A stretch of 6,642 bases of DNA, taken from CAYPZL01 sp964415045 (GTDB lineage Bacteria > Planctomycetota > Phycisphaerae > Sedimentisphaerales > Anaerobacaceae). The stretch is from contig CAYPZL010000254.1 of NCBI GenBank assembly GCA_964415045.1, forward strand, positions 1 through 6,642, written 5' to 3'. A program made the position numbers and the translations under genes. Shown here piece after piece: positions 5,529-6,642 of this stretch; position 1 is the stretch's first letter; each line of letters begins with the position of its first letter. Below the pieces are notes generated by a model. It saw only the letters and a list, made by a program, of their open reading frames with translations. It was not told the DNA's origin and did no database searches.

Positions 5529-6570
5529 AAGACTTAGCAAAAGCATCTGCAAAAGAAGAAAAATCCCAAAGATCATTTCTGACCGAGTATCGTCTCCCTC
5601 CGATTATTGTCTCGTTTTCGCTAACAATCACCACGTTGCTTCCCGACGCGAAGGAGTCAAACGTAGGAAGCATATCCTTCGAAAGAACCACGAGGATAAA
5701 CGTGTTATCCTTGAGGCATCGTTCAACGAGCGCTTTGATATGTGCGTCACCAAAGCCAAATCCAAGGCTGACGAGCACGGTCTGCTTTCTGTTTAGGATG
5801 TCGCTCATCCGCGTAAAAAGGTCTGAGTAGGGGCTTTGCGATACGTCCAGATATTTTTTCGGAGTCGGGAACACCATCAACTGACCTCGCTCGCGCTGCG
5901 CGCCAGATACCACCTTTGCCTCTCGGATTAGATCTCCGTCATATACCCAACTCACAGAACCATGCACCTTGTATAAGTAGAAAGCGGGGCAGAATGCGGC
6001 CCGCGTCTTTCCGGAACCGTACGGCTCAACAAATCGAGCGGGCCTGATCTCAAATTGCCCGGGATCGAAAGTGCGCGTTTGGATGCCGACAAATCCGTTG
6101 ATACAATGGACTCTGGCCTGATCCGCTGCCCACTCAAATAACATGTCGTAGTTGGTGGTGAAGGTGTGAATCTGCTTCTTGGCACTCATCCGATTCTGGA
6201 CTGCAACTACGAACTTCTCGTGTGCGTCTAACGAAGCGCTTTTGCTGCATTCGGCAAAAATGACATTGAGGATGTGGTCAACAGCCTTGCGCAAGTCGGC
6301 TTCGCTTACCTGTGAAAGATTCGGCGAGCGCAACTGACCAAAAAGCTTGTCCAACTGGTCTTCGATGGTACAAGCCGACGACGCCCGGAGGGCCTCGGCA
6401 ATAGTTGGGTCACTCTGTGCTTCTCTGGCGGCTATCTCGACAAGCTCCTTCATGAGGGGATAGCCCGCAGCCTTCGAACTCCCCGCCCCAAAGAGAAAGC
6501 ACACGTTGGGTGCCTTAAGCTTGTCAAGTACGACGCTTTCTATGTCGATGTTCTTCTGATGTTGCGCCAC
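5527..6570 (-). CDS. SIR2-domain NADase of a SIR2-HerA anti-phage system
   Basis: A 347-residue SIR2-like protein, predicted to degrade NAD+ on phage infection as the effector of the SIR2-HerA pair. Motifs in order: FLFGAGSSKAAGYP (25-38), the NAD-binding GAGxS loop; HTFTTNYDMLFE (135-146), with the Asn140 and Asp142 expected to act on NAD; YKVHGSVSW (200-208), with the catalytic His203; and LVSLGFGFGDAHI (266-278), the late Rossmann GFG-x-x-D block. There are no CxxC pairs, so the zinc module of deacetylase sirtuins is absent, as in other defence SIR2 proteins. The GTG at 6570 is the only reasonable start: an in-frame TAG lies at 6591-6589 and the conserved fold begins about residue 20. No good Shine-Dalgarno precedes it, in contrast with herA 10 nt downstream, so SIR2 may be translated less than HerA. 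The assignment is strong from motifs plus gene order; NADase activity in this protein is inferred. Confidence 0.92.
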   Translation of the reverse strand: MAQHQKNIDIESVVLDKLKAPNVCFLFGAGSSKAAGYPLMKELVEIAAREAQSDPTIAEALRASSACTIEDQLDKLFGQLRSPNLSQVSEADLRKAVDHILNVIFAECSKSASLDAHEKFVVAVQNRMSAKKQIHTFTTNYDMLFEWAADQARVHCINGFVGIQTRTFDPGQFEIRPARFVEPYGSGKTRAAFCPAFYLYKVHGSVSWVYDGDLIREAKVVSGAQRERGQLMVFPTPKKYLDVSQSPYSDLFTRMSDILNRKQTVLVSLGFGFGDAHIKALVERCLKDNTFILVVLSKDMLPTFDSFASGSNVVIVSENETIIGGRRYSVRNDLWDFSSFADAFAKS

Positions 6571-6642
6571 GATATTTGTGTCCGGGAACTAAGTAACTAT
6601 CTCAAAAGGTTCAAGCGGTGCTGCCGGCGGTACCAGAGCAGG
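6571..6642 (-). other. Upstream region of sir2, possibly the 3' tail of another minus-strand gene
   Basis: The 72 bases before sir2 are cut by the window edge. On the minus strand one frame is open from 6642 to a TAG at 6591-6589 (tail ...PLEPFEIVT), which would end 18 nt before the sir2 GTG. A second frame is open to a TAG at 6599-6597 (tail ...QHRLNLLR). Either may be chance over so short a span. A loose TTGAAC with 17-nt spacer to TAGTTC is present but is a poor promoter match. If a gene does end here, sir2-herA would be part of a longer operon. Confidence 0.25.

Overview
The window looks like GC-rich chromosomal DNA from a planctomycete-like bacterium (Planctomycetota or a relative in the PVC group) carrying a lower-GC, probably acquired, anti-phage module. 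The lineage call rests mainly on the gene at 2914-3687. It encodes a prepilin-like protein with the RRA/FTLIELLVVIAVLALL start and a 'DxH' C-terminal strand, a protein type found in very large paralogous sets in that group. The call is moderately supported, not proven.

Layout, left to right. Positions 1-149 hold a compact AT-rich structure. A perfect 16-bp inverted repeat at both ends encloses two perfect hairpins (14 and 13 bp), each with an 8-nt loop. It resembles a MITE-like or otherwise folded element and belongs to no gene. Next come two minus-strand genes in a likely operon, transcribed right to left. The first (1114-2664) encodes an exported protein with two tandem metallo-beta-lactamase domains of the AHL-lactonase-like type, both with complete metal-binding sets. 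The second (249-1019) encodes a lipoprotein-anchored class I glutamine-amidotransferase-type hydrolase (peptidase C26, gamma-glutamyl-GABA hydrolase-like). Each gene is followed, exactly 10 nt after its stop codon, by a strong GC-rich hairpin without a U-tract. A 249-bp divergent intergenic region with plausible promoters on both strands separates this pair from the plus-strand prepilin-like gene.

After a C-rich, gene-free convergent junction (3688-3887) the composition drops and two minus-strand genes follow: a SIR2-domain protein (5527-6570, GTG start) and, 10 nt downstream, a HerA-type hexameric ATPase (3888-5516). The Shine-Dalgarno sequence of herA overlaps the sir2 stop codon. This is the architecture of the known SIR2-HerA (Nezha-type) anti-phage system, in which a SIR2 NADase and a HerA ATPase form one complex. 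All key motifs of both proteins are intact.

How the genes work together: the SIR2/HerA pair is a defence unit by family knowledge and gene order. The MBL/C26 pair is probably an extracytoplasmic hydrolase pair acting on lactone, ester or amide small molecules; the substrate cannot be read from sequence. The prepilin-like protein appears to be an independent transcription unit. No tRNA, rRNA, CRISPR array or complete insertion sequence was seen. No gene-free stretch exceeds 300 bases; the longest are 1-248 and 2665-2913, both described below.
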